A DNA stretch of 64,000 bases from CAYRTD01 sp964528675 (GCA_964528675.1 CAZGTU010000006.1:38600-102599), one strand, 5' to 3'; positions 36,287 through 46,132 are shown, numbered from the stretch's first letter. A program made the numbers and translations. The notes: generated by a model from the letters alone, not told the origin.

Positions 36287-38257
36287 ATGAAGAAGCTAAC
36301 TCTACTAACTGCACTAACATTTATTTCCTTACTTGCATTTCCCCAGATCACAGCCTGGGAAGCTGCAGAGCAAATGCACAAAGGCATTAATCTGGGAAAT
36401 ACACTGGAACCACCCCTGGAGGGAGGCTGGAACAATCCACCTGCAGAGGAATATTATTTTGACCTCTACAAGAATGCAGGATTCCAATGTGTAAGAGTTC
36501 CCGTAAGATGGGATAAACACACTCAAACAAGCTCGCCTTATGCTGTAAATGAAGAATGGCTTCAGCGCGTGGAGGAAGTACTTGACTGGGGGCTGGAAAG
36601 AGATTTATTTGTTGTGGTCAATGCTCATCATGATAACTGGATTAAGGATAATTATGAAGATCCTGCCATGAGGGCCCGGTTTGACAGTATCTGGGCACAG
36701 ATCTCACGACGCTTTAAAGATAAACCCGAAAAACTAATCTTCGAGATCCTCAACGAACCTCACGGACTCACAAAAGCCCAGAATGATGATATGCATGCCC
36801 GGGTACTTTCCATTATAAGGAAAACCAATCCGACACGACTTGTTATATTCCAGGGACATAACTGGGGAGGCTCAGATGAACTGATCGAAGCCGCAATACC
36901 CCGGGATGATTACCTTATTGGATCTTTTCACTCATACGATCCCTATCTTTTCGGACTTGAAGGAGAGGGAAGCTGGGGATCTCCCTCAGATGTAAGCACA
37001 CTGAAAAGCAAATTTCAAAAAGTAAAAGACTGGTCCGACACACATAATATCCCGGTATTTCTGGGAGAATTCGGGGCTATTAATAAATGTGAATATAATT
37101 CACGCATGAAGCATTACAAGTTTTATGTTCAGTTCGCCAGGGAATATGGTTTTGTGTATTGTGCATGGGATGACGGCGGAGATTTTCGCATTATGCAGCG
37201 GCAATCAAGGGGATGGAACGAAATTAAAAACATACTTTTGCATACCAGCAAGAATTCACCTGCCGGACCAAAACTGGAACTTCACCAGGACACTATTATG
37301 AGATTGAGCTGGGAGAATAAATTAGCAGAAGCAGACAGCATTTGCATTGAGCGGCGCAATGATTTCAGTAACTTCTGGAAGATTGCCACTCTTGAGCCCG
37401 ATGCTACAGCGTATTTTGATGAAGGACTTTTCCCCAATTCATATTACTATTACCGTGTAGTTGCCTATTATAACGGAGGAGAAAAATTATACTCACATCC
37501 TGTAAAAAAACTTATGCCCGTTTATGTTCCGAAAGTGAGAGAAGCTTTCAAAGGATATCCTTTCCCTATTCCGGGTATCATTGAGGCTGAAGATTTTGAT
37601 AAAGGAGGAGAAGGTCTCTCCTATCACGATGGGACCCCGGGCAACATTGCCGGAGCTTACCGGCCCAATGAAGGAGTGGATATTTATGAAACCGGCAATG
37701 AAGAATACCAGGTTGGCAGCATAATGCCCGGAGAATGGTATGAATATTCCGTAAATGTCCGGAATAAAGGCATTTATGGCCTGGATGTTTATATATCGGC
37801 AATTCAGGAAGGAGGAAGCTTTAAAGTATCAGTGGGAGATTCAGAAACAAATACCCTGCAGGCTCCAAATACCGGAAGCTGGCTTGTTACAACTCCCGTG
37901 AGCACAAACATTGAACTTTCTGCCGGTGAACAGATAATGCGTTTCACTATAATTGATGATCCATTATTTAACATTGATAAGTTTGAATTTAGCCTCGACA
38001 ATACATCTGCAGAACAATACCCTGAACATTTCTCATTCCAGGCTTATGTGAACAATTATGAGGAAATCATTATCAAGTTTGAGGAAGGCACTGATATTTC
38101 AATATTGCATTTATATGATGTAAGGGGAAATCGGGTAAAAAGCATTACAGCTCCTTCTTCAAACCCGAAAATCCAGACTTCTGATCTGGAAAATGGAATT
38201 TATATAATTCAAGCCTTGTCTGATAAAATGAATATAACAAAGAAGATAATACTGTAA
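36287..38257 (+). CDS. GH5 family endo-glycanase with CBM6 and T9SS sorting domain
   Basis: A 656-residue secreted enzyme. The ATG at 36287 is chosen because MKKLTLLTALTFISLLAFPQ is a complete signal peptide; an earlier in-frame start at 36230 would bury it. The GH5 barrel (about 22-320) has INLGNTLE, the acid/base Glu157 in ILNEPHG and the nucleophile Glu261 in FLGEFGA. A fibronectin-III-like linker (about 325-415) and a CBM6-type module (about 428-565, starting IPGIIEAEDFD) follow, then a T9SS C-terminal domain. The family includes endoglucanases and mannanases; the GNTLEPP start is most like endoglucanases. It acts outside the cell on beta-1,4-glucan or glucomannan. Confidence 0.93.
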   Translation: MKKLTLLTALTFISLLAFPQITAWEAAEQMHKGINLGNTLEPPLEGGWNNPPAEEYYFDLYKNAGFQCVRVPVRWDKHTQTSSPYAVNEEWLQRVEEVLDWGLERDLFVVVNAHHDNWIKDNYEDPAMRARFDSIWAQISRRFKDKPEKLIFEILNEPHGLTKAQNDDMHARVLSIIRKTNPTRLVIFQGHNWGGSDELIEAAIPRDDYLIGSFHSYDPYLFGLEGEGSWGSPSDVSTLKSKFQKVKDWSDTHNIPVFLGEFGAINKCEYNSRMKHYKFYVQFAREYGFVYCAWDDGGDFRIMQRQSRGWNEIKNILLHTSKNSPAGPKLELHQDTIMRLSWENKLAEADSICIERRNDFSNFWKIATLEPDATAYFDEGLFPNSYYYYRVVAYYNGGEKLYSHPVKKLMPVYVPKVREAFKGYPFPIPGIIEAEDFDKGGEGLSYHDGTPGNIAGAYRPNEGVDIYETGNEEYQVGSIMPGEWYEYSVNVRNKGIYGLDVYISAIQEGGSFKVSVGDSETNTLQAPNTGSWLVTTPVSTNIELSAGEQIMRFTIIDDPLFNIDKFEFSLDNTSAEQYPEHFSFQAYVNNYEEIIIKFEEGTDISILHLYDVRGNRVKSITAPSSNPKIQTSDLENGIYIIQALSDKMNITKKIIL

Positions 38258-38268
38258 CAATAACGAAA

Positions 38269-38586
38269 ATGAAAACTATCAAACTAATCCTGATAATAAT
38301 TACCCTTACACCTTTACTTGTTGGCGCACAGATTGTTAAAAAACATGGAGATCTATCTGTTAACGAAATTTACCTGGTTGACAAGTCAGGAGAACCCTTA
38401 ATGTTAAAAGGTGTAAGTTATGGCTGGCATAACTGGTGGCCCCGTTTCTACAATAAAAGCACGGTAAAATGGCTGGCAGAAGACTGGAATGCAATGGTTG
38501 TCAGAGCGGCAATGGGAATAGAACCGGAAAAAGGATATCTTGAGCCCGGCGAGAGATCATTGAGGCTCGGGAAGAAGGAAAAATGA
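38269..38586 (+). pseudogene. Truncated GH5 glycanase remnant
   Basis: A signal peptide (to about residue 20, VGAQ) is followed by the canonical start of a GH5 subfamily 2-like cellulase: LVDKSGEPLMLKGVSYGWHNWWPRFYNKS, then VVRAAMGIEPEKGYLEP. The frame then turns into a non-homologous tail (GERSLRLGKKEK) and stops at 105 residues. A complete catalytic domain needs about 300 residues, and both catalytic Glu residues lie in the missing part. No further GH5 sequence follows before the next gene 23 bases later, so an internal deletion is likely. A short peptide could still be made and exported but cannot be an active enzyme. Confidence 0.82.
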
Positions 38587-38609
38587 AGAATTAAAAAATA
38601 CAGTTTGCA

Positions 38610-41600
38610 ATGCGAAAACTACTGCTAATTAAACTAACACTACTCTCGCTTTTTACAACATTTGCACAGGATCCGGAATACGGCTATCTGGCTGCAGAGG
38701 CAGAAGCAGAGGACGGAACTCTTTCGGGAGTGGTTGTTGGAAGCTCCGATCCAGGATATTCAGGAAGCGGCTATGTGACCGGTTTTGACAGTGATAATGA
38801 TAAGGTAACAGTTGATATGGATGTACCGGAAACAGGATTTTACAGGCTTGTAATAGATTATAATGCCCCCAATGGCGAAAAAACCCAGTTCCTTTCAGTT
38901 AATGCCGGACCTTCTTCATCACTGGTCTTTCCGGCTACAACTGCCTTTGCCCGGGTTGATGCCGGTAAATATCACCTTCAAAAAGGACAAAACAGCTTTT
39001 CAATTATAAAATCCTGGGGCTGGTCAAATATAGACAAGTTTTCACTTTATTATGCAGAAGCGAATGAATATAACATCTCCCCTGCCCCTGTCGATTCTGC
39101 TGCCAATGAAGAAAGCATTGCTCTTTATGATTTCCTGAAGCTTCAATTTGGGAAAAGAATAATTTCAGGGCAAACTCACAATTACTACGATGAAATTGTC
39201 AGTTTAACAGGAAAATCTCCAATGTTGAGAACAGGTGACTTCCAGGTTTATACGGAGGGTTACCCCTACCTGTGGAAAGACGGGGGACATACCTTTGGAA
39301 AAACCGATGATGGCACTGTGGATGAACTCATCAACTGGTATAATTCCACCAATGGAAAAGGAATAGTATCATTCCAGTGGCACTGGCACTCCCCTACTGG
39401 CGGTGAAGCCGGAACCAATACTTTTTATACCGATTACACTACATTCGACATCACCCGTGCAGTCACCCCCGGAACTCCTGAATATGATGATATCATCAGG
39501 GATATTGATGACATATCAACTGAATTGAAGAAATTTCGTGATGCAGGAATTCCTGTTCTCTGGCGGCCGCTTCATGAAGCAGGGGGAGGATGGTTCTGGT
39601 GGGGAGCCAGAGGAGCAGAACCCTGCCTGGAGCTCTATGATATTATATATGACCGGATGAAAAATCATCACCAGCTTCATAATCTTATCTGGGTATGGTC
39701 AACCCCTGAAGAAGAATGGTATCCGGGAAATGATAAGGTGGATATTATAGGATATGATTCCTATCCCGGAGATTTCAACTATGGCATACAAAAAACCATG
39801 TTCGATGCCCTTTACCGGTTGACTTCAGGAGAAAAGCTCATTGCGATGACAGAAAACGGACCGATTCCCGATCCGGATGCCTGCCTGGAAGAAGATGCCC
39901 CATGGTTATTGTTTATGGCCTGGAGTGACCTTGTGAGCAGTCAGAATTCTGAACAGCATATAAAAGATGTGTACAATAATACGAATGTGCTTACACTTGA
40001 ATCGGATAATGCGATTACCGGACCTGAATGGAGAAGTGCGCTTTATCCCGAAGACTGGAAACCGGGATACCAGGATGAATATGGTCGGTATCTGCATGAT
40101 TTTTCATACGCAGGCTATCATAAAAGTGAAAAAGAGATACCCTTTATCACCGAAAATATTGTGGATGTAACCCAACCCCCTTACAATGCAGACAATACCG
40201 GCAATGATGATGTCACAAGTATAATTCAACAGGCACTTGATGATGTGAGCTCCTCCGGAGGGGGTGTAGTTTTCCTTCCTGCCGGCACTTACAGAATTAA
40301 GCCCGCTGCTTCAGGTGACTATGCCCTCAGAATCCGATATGACGGGACTATCCTAAGAGGTGCCGGACCAGGTGAAACCTACATCTGGAATGATGAGACT
40401 TATATGAGACAAAAAGATATCATCAGGGTGAATGGAGACTGGTCTGGTTGGTTCGAAAATTACGGTACTACCACAAAAGTAGCTAAAGATGTACTGCTCC
40501 CAACCCGCATTATTCCGGTTGAATCGGTAAGTGGCTTCAAAAAAGGTGATAAAATTATGATCACCAATCCTGCTACCGATGCCTTTATAGCCGAACATGA
40601 CATGACGGGCCACTGGAAACAGTCTGCTATCAAAGGTGTTGCATTTAAGAGAGTGATAGATTCGATAGATGTACAGAACAATCTGCTATTTATTGATGCT
40701 CCGACTCGCTATTTTCTTAAAACCCGCGATAATGCAAAAGTGAGTCATGCAGGAAAGCACATCAGAGAATGCGGTATTGAAGACCTGTCCATTGGAAATA
40801 CGGAAAATCCGAAAAGCGGCTGGGATGAAGAGTCTTACTCAACCTCAGGGACAGGAGCATATGATGTACATTTTTCTCAGGCTATCAGTATGAATTATGT
40901 TGAAGATTCATGGATCAAAAATGTAAATACCTACAAGCCAGACGTGAATACTCTGGATTTCCACATTCTCTCAAACTGTCTTATCCTTCGTTCCTGCAGA
41001 CAGGTGACTGTGGATTCTTGTTTTTTCCAGAAACCCCAATATGAAGGAGGAGGCGGAAACGGTTACATGTATACCCTCGAGTCGAACGATTGCCTTATCA
41101 AAAACAGCAGGGCAAATCACAGCCGGCATAATTATGATTTCAAGTTTCCCTTCAGCAATGGCAATGTTATCCATAACTGCCTGGGGGAGAACTCAAAATA
41201 TTCCAGCGATTTTCACATGTTTCTGAGTATGTCCAACCTTTTTGATGTATTCACTGTGAATGGTGATTATCTTGAATCCATGTTCAGGCCATGGGGAGGA
41301 AGCTGGTCCATTCACGGATATTCATCAACGGAATCGGTTTTTTACAATACCTACGGTGAAGCTTATCATCCCAACCGTGATTACATTGTTGAATCGCGGC
41401 AATATAAATGGGGCTATATCATAGGTACTTCAGGACCTGCCGACAGGGTGAAGACAGAACCTGTTTCCGGCACCAGCAATGGTTTTTCTTATGACACCTC
41501 TCCTGAAGATATGGTTGAAGGTGTGGGAATGGGGCAGGATCTGAGACCGGTTTCCCTGTACCTTGATCAATTTGAAAGACGTACAAAAACATATCCCGGT

Positions 41601-42569
41601 ATAGGTACATTTGATGTTAGCATTGAAGTGAGAGATGAAATATCTAATGAAACAATCAGTGATGCTGATGTCAGTATTTACAATGAAACCCTATCTACCA
41701 ACAGTTCCGGTAAAGCGGTATTCAACAATGTATTGAATTCATTTTATCTCAGCATCGACGGAGGAAATTTCAGGGATCTTACCGAAAGGCAGATAGTTAT
41801 TTACAGCGATACAAGCCTTGTGTTTTACCTGGAAAGAAATAATTATGATGTAAGTTTTCGATTATATGATGAAAAGGATCTTGAGCCGTTCTGGGGAGTG
41901 AATGTAAGGCTGGGAGGTTCTACGAAAGTTACTGATAACAATGGTGTTGTAAACTTCAATGTACCGGAAGGTGAACACGAATATTCGATTGACAAGCTAT
42001 CGTACCACCGGGAAACCGGAACATTGGATGTTCATTCAGATACGGTAATGGATTTTTTCCTGGTCCGTACACATGCAAATATAAAATTCAGGCTCAGGGA
42101 AGGCACTACTCCCGTAAATGATGCAATCGTAAAGATGAAAGATGACTCACTTGTAAGCACTTCCCTTGGATTGGCTGAATTCAGGCAAAAACCTGTGGGA
42201 GAAAATTATTCTTACAGTATAACCAAAGAAAATTATCATAACAGAGATGGCAGTCTTTACCTCACTACAGATACTACCATAAATGTTGAAATGCTTAAAA
42301 AACCCTCCGGAATTAATGAAATTCATCCTGATGATAATTTCCAGTTCTGGCCAAATCCGGCAGAAGATGTGTTATTCTGTCGATTCAAGGATTATTCCAA
42401 AGATATAATCCTGAAGATTACCGATCTTAAAGGGAAAGAAATCATTGTTATTGAAAATCATGGTGCTCATGAACTGATCATTAATACCGCTAAGCTGGAT
42501 ACGGGATTGTATTTACTTGAATATAATTCTTTGAAAATGAATAAATCATTTCTTCTGCTGGTCAGATGA
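38610..42569 (+). CDS. GH26 beta-mannanase fused to a right-handed beta-helix module, T9SS cargo
   Basis: A 1319-residue multidomain secreted enzyme. Signal peptide to about 19; a CBM35/CBM6-like beta-sandwich (about 24-150); a GH26 catalytic barrel (about 155-480) with acid/base Glu323 in RPLHEAGGGWFWWG and nucleophile Glu415 in MTENGPIPD. A pectate-lyase-superfamily beta-helix follows (about 515-990), opening with NDDVTSIIQQALDD and VVFLPAGTYRIKP. Then come two or three beta modules (about 995-1230) and a T9SS domain (FWPNPAEDV to LLLVR). The GH26 part should cut beta-mannan or glucomannan. The helix has no assignable catalytic residues to my eye and could be a second enzyme or a binding domain. 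Its C-terminal modules are closely related to those of the GH9 protein. Confidence 0.9.
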   Translation: MRKLLLIKLTLLSLFTTFAQDPEYGYLAAEAEAEDGTLSGVVVGSSDPGYSGSGYVTGFDSDNDKVTVDMDVPETGFYRLVIDYNAPNGEKTQFLSVNAGPSSSLVFPATTAFARVDAGKYHLQKGQNSFSIIKSWGWSNIDKFSLYYAEANEYNISPAPVDSAANEESIALYDFLKLQFGKRIISGQTHNYYDEIVSLTGKSPMLRTGDFQVYTEGYPYLWKDGGHTFGKTDDGTVDELINWYNSTNGKGIVSFQWHWHSPTGGEAGTNTFYTDYTTFDITRAVTPGTPEYDDIIRDIDDISTELKKFRDAGIPVLWRPLHEAGGGWFWWGARGAEPCLELYDIIYDRMKNHHQLHNLIWVWSTPEEEWYPGNDKVDIIGYDSYPGDFNYGIQKTMFDALYRLTSGEKLIAMTENGPIPDPDACLEEDAPWLLFMAWSDLVSSQNSEQHIKDVYNNTNVLTLESDNAITGPEWRSALYPEDWKPGYQDEYGRYLHDFSYAGYHKSEKEIPFITENIVDVTQPPYNADNTGNDDVTSIIQQALDDVSSSGGGVVFLPAGTYRIKPAASGDYALRIRYDGTILRGAGPGETYIWNDETYMRQKDIIRVNGDWSGWFENYGTTTKVAKDVLLPTRIIPVESVSGFKKGDKIMITNPATDAFIAEHDMTGHWKQSAIKGVAFKRVIDSIDVQNNLLFIDAPTRYFLKTRDNAKVSHAGKHIRECGIEDLSIGNTENPKSGWDEESYSTSGTGAYDVHFSQAISMNYVEDSWIKNVNTYKPDVNTLDFHILSNCLILRSCRQVTVDSCFFQKPQYEGGGGNGYMYTLESNDCLIKNSRANHSRHNYDFKFPFSNGNVIHNCLGENSKYSSDFHMFLSMSNLFDVFTVNGDYLESMFRPWGGSWSIHGYSSTESVFYNTYGEAYHPNRDYIVESRQYKWGYIIGTSGPADRVKTEPVSGTSNGFSYDTSPEDMVEGVGMGQDLRPVSLYLDQFERRTKTYPGIGTFDVSIEVRDEISNETISDADVSIYNETLSTNSSGKAVFNNVLNSFYLSIDGGNFRDLTERQIVIYSDTSLVFYLERNNYDVSFRLYDEKDLEPFWGVNVRLGGSTKVTDNNGVVNFNVPEGEHEYSIDKLSYHRETGTLDVHSDTVMDFFLVRTHANIKFRLREGTTPVNDAIVKMKDDSLVSTSLGLAEFRQKPVGENYSYSITKENYHNRDGSLYLTTDTTINVEMLKKPSGINEIHPDDNFQFWPNPAEDVLFCRFKDYSKDIILKITDLKGKEIIVIENHGAHELIINTAKLDTGLYLLEYNSLKMNKSFLLLVR

Positions 42570-42603
42570 ACTATGTTGCTTCCTGATGATGGTTACCGGG
42601 TTT

Positions 42604-42649
42604 ATCAACGTAGTTAAATACGTAGTTAAATACGTTGATGATTTTTTTT
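42604..42649 (+). terminator. Probable terminator after the GH26 gene
   Basis: ATCAACGTA (42604-42612) pairs with TACGTTGAT (42631-42639), and eight Ts follow closely. The loop contains the duplicated 12-mer CGTAGTTAAATA, whose two copies overlap the stem. It lies 35 bases after the GH26 stop codon. Confidence 0.7.
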
Positions 42650-42873
42650 ATATAACAAACTATAGATCATTTACAGAAAAAAAATAATTCCGGGGTGCTC
42701 ATGTCCATTGGTTTTTAATCATGTTTCCCAATCCATTTTCAAAGAAATTCGTGATTTTTCATACAGTTGACATCAAACGGCGTTTATTTCAAAAAAAAAT
42801 TAAAACAATAAAAAACGCATTAATATTCATATAAATTATTCAATAGTATTATCAGAGATAATTTCATTTCAAA

Positions 42874-42881
42874 TATATTTG
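42874..42881 (+). promoter_or_regulatory. Candidate -7 element for the GH9 gene
   Basis: TATATTTG is an exact TAnnTTTG match, 27 bases before the ATG of the GH9 gene and after a probable terminator. A matching -33 box is not obvious. It suggests that the GH9 gene has its own promoter. Confidence 0.4.
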
Positions 42882-42907
42882 CTATATAACTCAAACCTGC
42901 ATTCACT

Positions 42908-45760
42908 ATGTCTATCAAAAAAATCGCATGCATTATTTTACTGTCAATTCTGACGCATTCTCTTTTCTCCCAGACCAAATTCATTATAATTGATCAGTTC
43001 GGGTATTTGCCACAAGCTGAGAAGATTGCCGTAATAAAAAATCCTATTAAAGGATTTGATGCCGGAAGAAGCTTTCAGCCGGGAAATATTTACTCGGTGG
43101 TGAATGCCGCCAGTGGAGAAAAAATTTTCACCGGATCTCCCGTTGCCTGGAAGAGCGGCATGACTCATTCAGGTTCCGGCGACCGGGTATGGCATTTCGA
43201 TTTTTCCGGGGTGAGTGAACCCGGAACATATTATATTCTCGATGAACAGCGGGGACAGCGGTCTTACGATTTTATCATTGCCGAAAATATATATAATGAA
43301 GTCTTAAAACATGCCATGCGCACCTTCTTTTATCAAAGAGCAGGTTTTCCTAAAAAAGCCCAATATGCCGGCGAGGAATGGGCAGATGAAGCAAGTCATA
43401 TCGGGCCTTTACAGGATAAAAACTGCCGGAGTTTCTTTGATAAGGACAATCCCGACACTGAAAGAGATGTAAGCGGTGGCTGGTATGATGCAGGTGATTA
43501 TAACAAATACACCAATTGGACAGCAAATTATATAGTTGAATTCATGAAAGCTTATCTTGAAAGACCGGAGGCCTGGGGAGATGATTACAACATACCGGAA
43601 TCGGGGAATGGGATCCCTGATATTCTGGATGAGGCTAAATGGGGGATTGACCATCTTTTAAGAATGCAGCAGCAGGATGGAAGTGTTCTCAGTATAGTAG
43701 GAGAAGCCGGAGGAAGCCCTCCCTCCTCCGCTACCGGAGCATCATATTATGGACCTCCAAATACCTCAGCAACCTTAAATACTGCTGCAAGTCTGGCCAT
43801 AGCATCAAAGGTATACAGAAGCATCGATATGAATTCTTATGCCGACAGCCTTCTCACCGCAGCCCGGGATGCCTGGGACTGGGCAGAATTGTATCCTGAT
43901 TCCCTCTTCAACAATAACGATCCTGCATACAATTCACAGGGTCTGGGTGCAGGAAGGCAGGAGGTTGATGATTATGGTCGTCTGATGGTAAAACTGGAAG
44001 CAGCATGTTACCTGTTTGAAGTCACCGGCGATGTCATGTACCGTGATTTTTTCGATGCAAACTACAAACAAAGTCATATGTTTCAATGGGGCCATGCCTA
44101 TCCCTATGAACACCGAAACCAGGACGCCCTGCTTTATTATACCAGCCTGGAAAATGGCTCCGCAAATGTAAAACAGGATATCCTTGATGTATACAGAAAT
44201 GCTATGCTTTCTTCCGATATCAATTTCCCTGCCCATGAGAACAAAATGGATCCCTATTTCGCGTTTCTGGAGAGCTATACATGGGGTAGCAATGGGATAA
44301 AATCCGCCCAGGGAAGCATGTTCTACAATCTAATATCCTATTATGAAAATTCATCCGACAGTGCAAAAGCCAGCACTGCAGCAATGAAATACATAAACTA
44401 CATACATGGGGTCAATCCCCTGAATTTTGTATACCTGTCAAACATGTATGATTACGGAGCAGACAGCTCCGTGAATGAATTTTATCATTCATGGTTTACA
44501 AATGGAAGTGAGAAATGGGATCGCGTGGGTGAGTCTTTATACGGACCTCCTCCGGGTTATCTTACCGGGGGACCAAATCCCTCCTACAACCGGGATGGTT
44601 GCTGCCCGGATAATTGTGGTGCCGGGAACAACAGTAAATGTACATCAGAATCATTAAGTCCTCCCAAAGGTCAACCCGAACAGAAATCTTATAAAGACTG
44701 GAATACAAGCTGGCCTCAAAACTCATGGGAAGTCACCGAGAACAGTTGTGGCTACCAGACAAACTACATACGATTATTATCAAAATTTGTAAATATTGAT
44801 AAAGACTGCAATGGAGATCCGGGAGGAACTGCATTTATCGATTCATGCGGCGTATGTGCGGGCGGAAATACAGGGATAACTCCTTCACTTTCAAAAGATG
44901 AATGTGATTTTCCGGTTGATTGCAGGGGAATTGAAAATGGCGCTGCTTTCATAGATTCCTGTGGCAATTGTGCCGGAGAATATACTGGAATTACACCAGT
45001 TTTGGATACCAGCCTTTGCATAGAGCCTGTTGAGGAATACGATGTAACAATCAGACTATTGGACAGCTATAATAATGATCCATTCTGGGGAGTTCCTGTG
45101 GAGCTGGGAGAATATTCGGAAGTAAGTGATGGAGAGGGAGAAGTTGTTTTTATTCTCGCAGAAGGGGAATACAATTACCAGATCAACAAGATTTCATATA
45201 AACCGGAGAGCGGAACAATAAATATTGTTTCAGATACAGTTATAGATTTTTTCCTGGTCAAAACCCATGCGAATATAAAATTCCGGCTGAAAAACGGCAC
45301 TACACCTGTAAACAATGCATGGGTTAAGCTGAGGAATGATTCTCTGGCTACAAATTCACTGGGTATAGCAAATTTCAATGAAATACCGGTCGGAGAAAAT
45401 TATAGTTACTCTGTCAGGAAAGAAGGTTTTTACCTGATTGAAGGAACAATTTCTCCTTTAAGCGACACCACGCTGAATATTGATATGGAGAAAAAACCGG
45501 TCAATATACCTAATCAATTTAAGGAAAGTAATTTCAGTTTTTATCCGAATCCTGCAGATAATCATATTCGTTGCACATTGGAAAATATGAAATCCGATAT
45601 CTCAATCCGGATCACAGACCTGAATGGAAGGGATTACATCAACATACATCCGGCGGAAGAGGAGTTTATCCTTAACACATCGGATCTCAATACCGGACTT
45701 TATATTCTGCAATATTTAGCAGGAAATAAAAAGGAAAATTTCCTCCTCATTATCAGATAA
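42908..45760 (+). CDS. GH9 endoglucanase with Cys-rich repeats and T9SS sorting domain
   Basis: A 950-residue cellulase. Signal peptide to about 21; an Ig-like CelD_N domain (about 24-118); GH9 catalytic domain (about 125-640) with GGWYDAGDYNKY, where Asp194 and Asp197 fit the base/nucleophile-activating pair, and VTENSCGYQ near residue 613, which holds the acid Glu. Next are two 35-residue Cys repeats (about 636-705) of the pattern DCxGxxxGxAFIDSCGxCAG, seen in other secreted bacterial cellulases. Two beta modules (about 710-860) closely match those of the GH26 protein. A T9SS domain (FYPNPADN to LLIIR) ends it. It should cut cellulose or mixed beta-glucan at the cell surface. Confidence 0.93.
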   Translation: MSIKKIACIILLSILTHSLFSQTKFIIIDQFGYLPQAEKIAVIKNPIKGFDAGRSFQPGNIYSVVNAASGEKIFTGSPVAWKSGMTHSGSGDRVWHFDFSGVSEPGTYYILDEQRGQRSYDFIIAENIYNEVLKHAMRTFFYQRAGFPKKAQYAGEEWADEASHIGPLQDKNCRSFFDKDNPDTERDVSGGWYDAGDYNKYTNWTANYIVEFMKAYLERPEAWGDDYNIPESGNGIPDILDEAKWGIDHLLRMQQQDGSVLSIVGEAGGSPPSSATGASYYGPPNTSATLNTAASLAIASKVYRSIDMNSYADSLLTAARDAWDWAELYPDSLFNNNDPAYNSQGLGAGRQEVDDYGRLMVKLEAACYLFEVTGDVMYRDFFDANYKQSHMFQWGHAYPYEHRNQDALLYYTSLENGSANVKQDILDVYRNAMLSSDINFPAHENKMDPYFAFLESYTWGSNGIKSAQGSMFYNLISYYENSSDSAKASTAAMKYINYIHGVNPLNFVYLSNMYDYGADSSVNEFYHSWFTNGSEKWDRVGESLYGPPPGYLTGGPNPSYNRDGCCPDNCGAGNNSKCTSESLSPPKGQPEQKSYKDWNTSWPQNSWEVTENSCGYQTNYIRLLSKFVNIDKDCNGDPGGTAFIDSCGVCAGGNTGITPSLSKDECDFPVDCRGIENGAAFIDSCGNCAGEYTGITPVLDTSLCIEPVEEYDVTIRLLDSYNNDPFWGVPVELGEYSEVSDGEGEVVFILAEGEYNYQINKISYKPESGTINIVSDTVIDFFLVKTHANIKFRLKNGTTPVNNAWVKLRNDSLATNSLGIANFNEIPVGENYSYSVRKEGFYLIEGTISPLSDTTLNIDMEKKPVNIPNQFKESNFSFYPNPADNHIRCTLENMKSDISIRITDLNGRDYINIHPAEEEFILNTSDLNTGLYILQYLAGNKKENFLLIIR

Positions 45761-45858
45761 GCAACTGAGCGGAATAGTTTACAAATGATTTTTGAACAAA
45801 GGAGTCTTTTTTTTGCTATAGTATTACAGATCTTAGTTTTTAAGAAGATTAAAAGAAC

Positions 45859-46110
45859 ATGAAGAACTTATTATTCAGGATCACAATATTATTTTCATTA
45901 CTGCTGTGGAGCAGTTTTATTATCACAGCTCAACTACCCACGCATTATCCTTCGGGTGACGAGCCTGTGAGAATAAACCTGGTAAATATTATCATCTTTT
46001 TCGTGGTCCCGGTCTTACTCCTTGTATTTTACATATACTGGCTACGCTCGAGGCGTAAGAAAAGAGAAAAGGAGAAAGAAGAAAAAGAGAAACAAGACAG
46101 AGCCTCCTAG
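45859..46110 (+). CDS. Small membrane protein, hypothetical
   Basis: An 83-residue protein with an N-terminal hydrophobic segment that may be a cleaved signal (to about 24, ITAQ). A short periplasmic stretch, a second hydrophobic helix (about 42-62, LVNIIIFFVVPVLLLVFYIYW) and a highly charged Lys/Glu tail facing the cytoplasm follow. Proteins of this shape recur in Bacteroidota but I know no function. It is convergent with the next gene. Confidence 0.65.
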   Translation: MKNLLFRITILFSLLLWSSFIITAQLPTHYPSGDEPVRINLVNIIIFFVVPVLLLVFYIYWLRSRRKKREKEKEEKEKQDRAS

Positions 46111-46132
46111 TTTTAGGTCAAATGCAAATTGC

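Larger units (their letters stand above)
42570..42907. other. Intergenic region before the GH9 gene
   Basis: This 338-base gap carries a terminator-like hairpin at its start and a -7-like box near its end. Between them is AT-rich DNA with no reading frame of interest. Confidence 0.7.

Noticed and set aside
41041..41226. Short open frames inside the beta-helix part of the GH26 gene
   Set aside because: They are contained in the long gene in another frame, with no independent evidence of translation.
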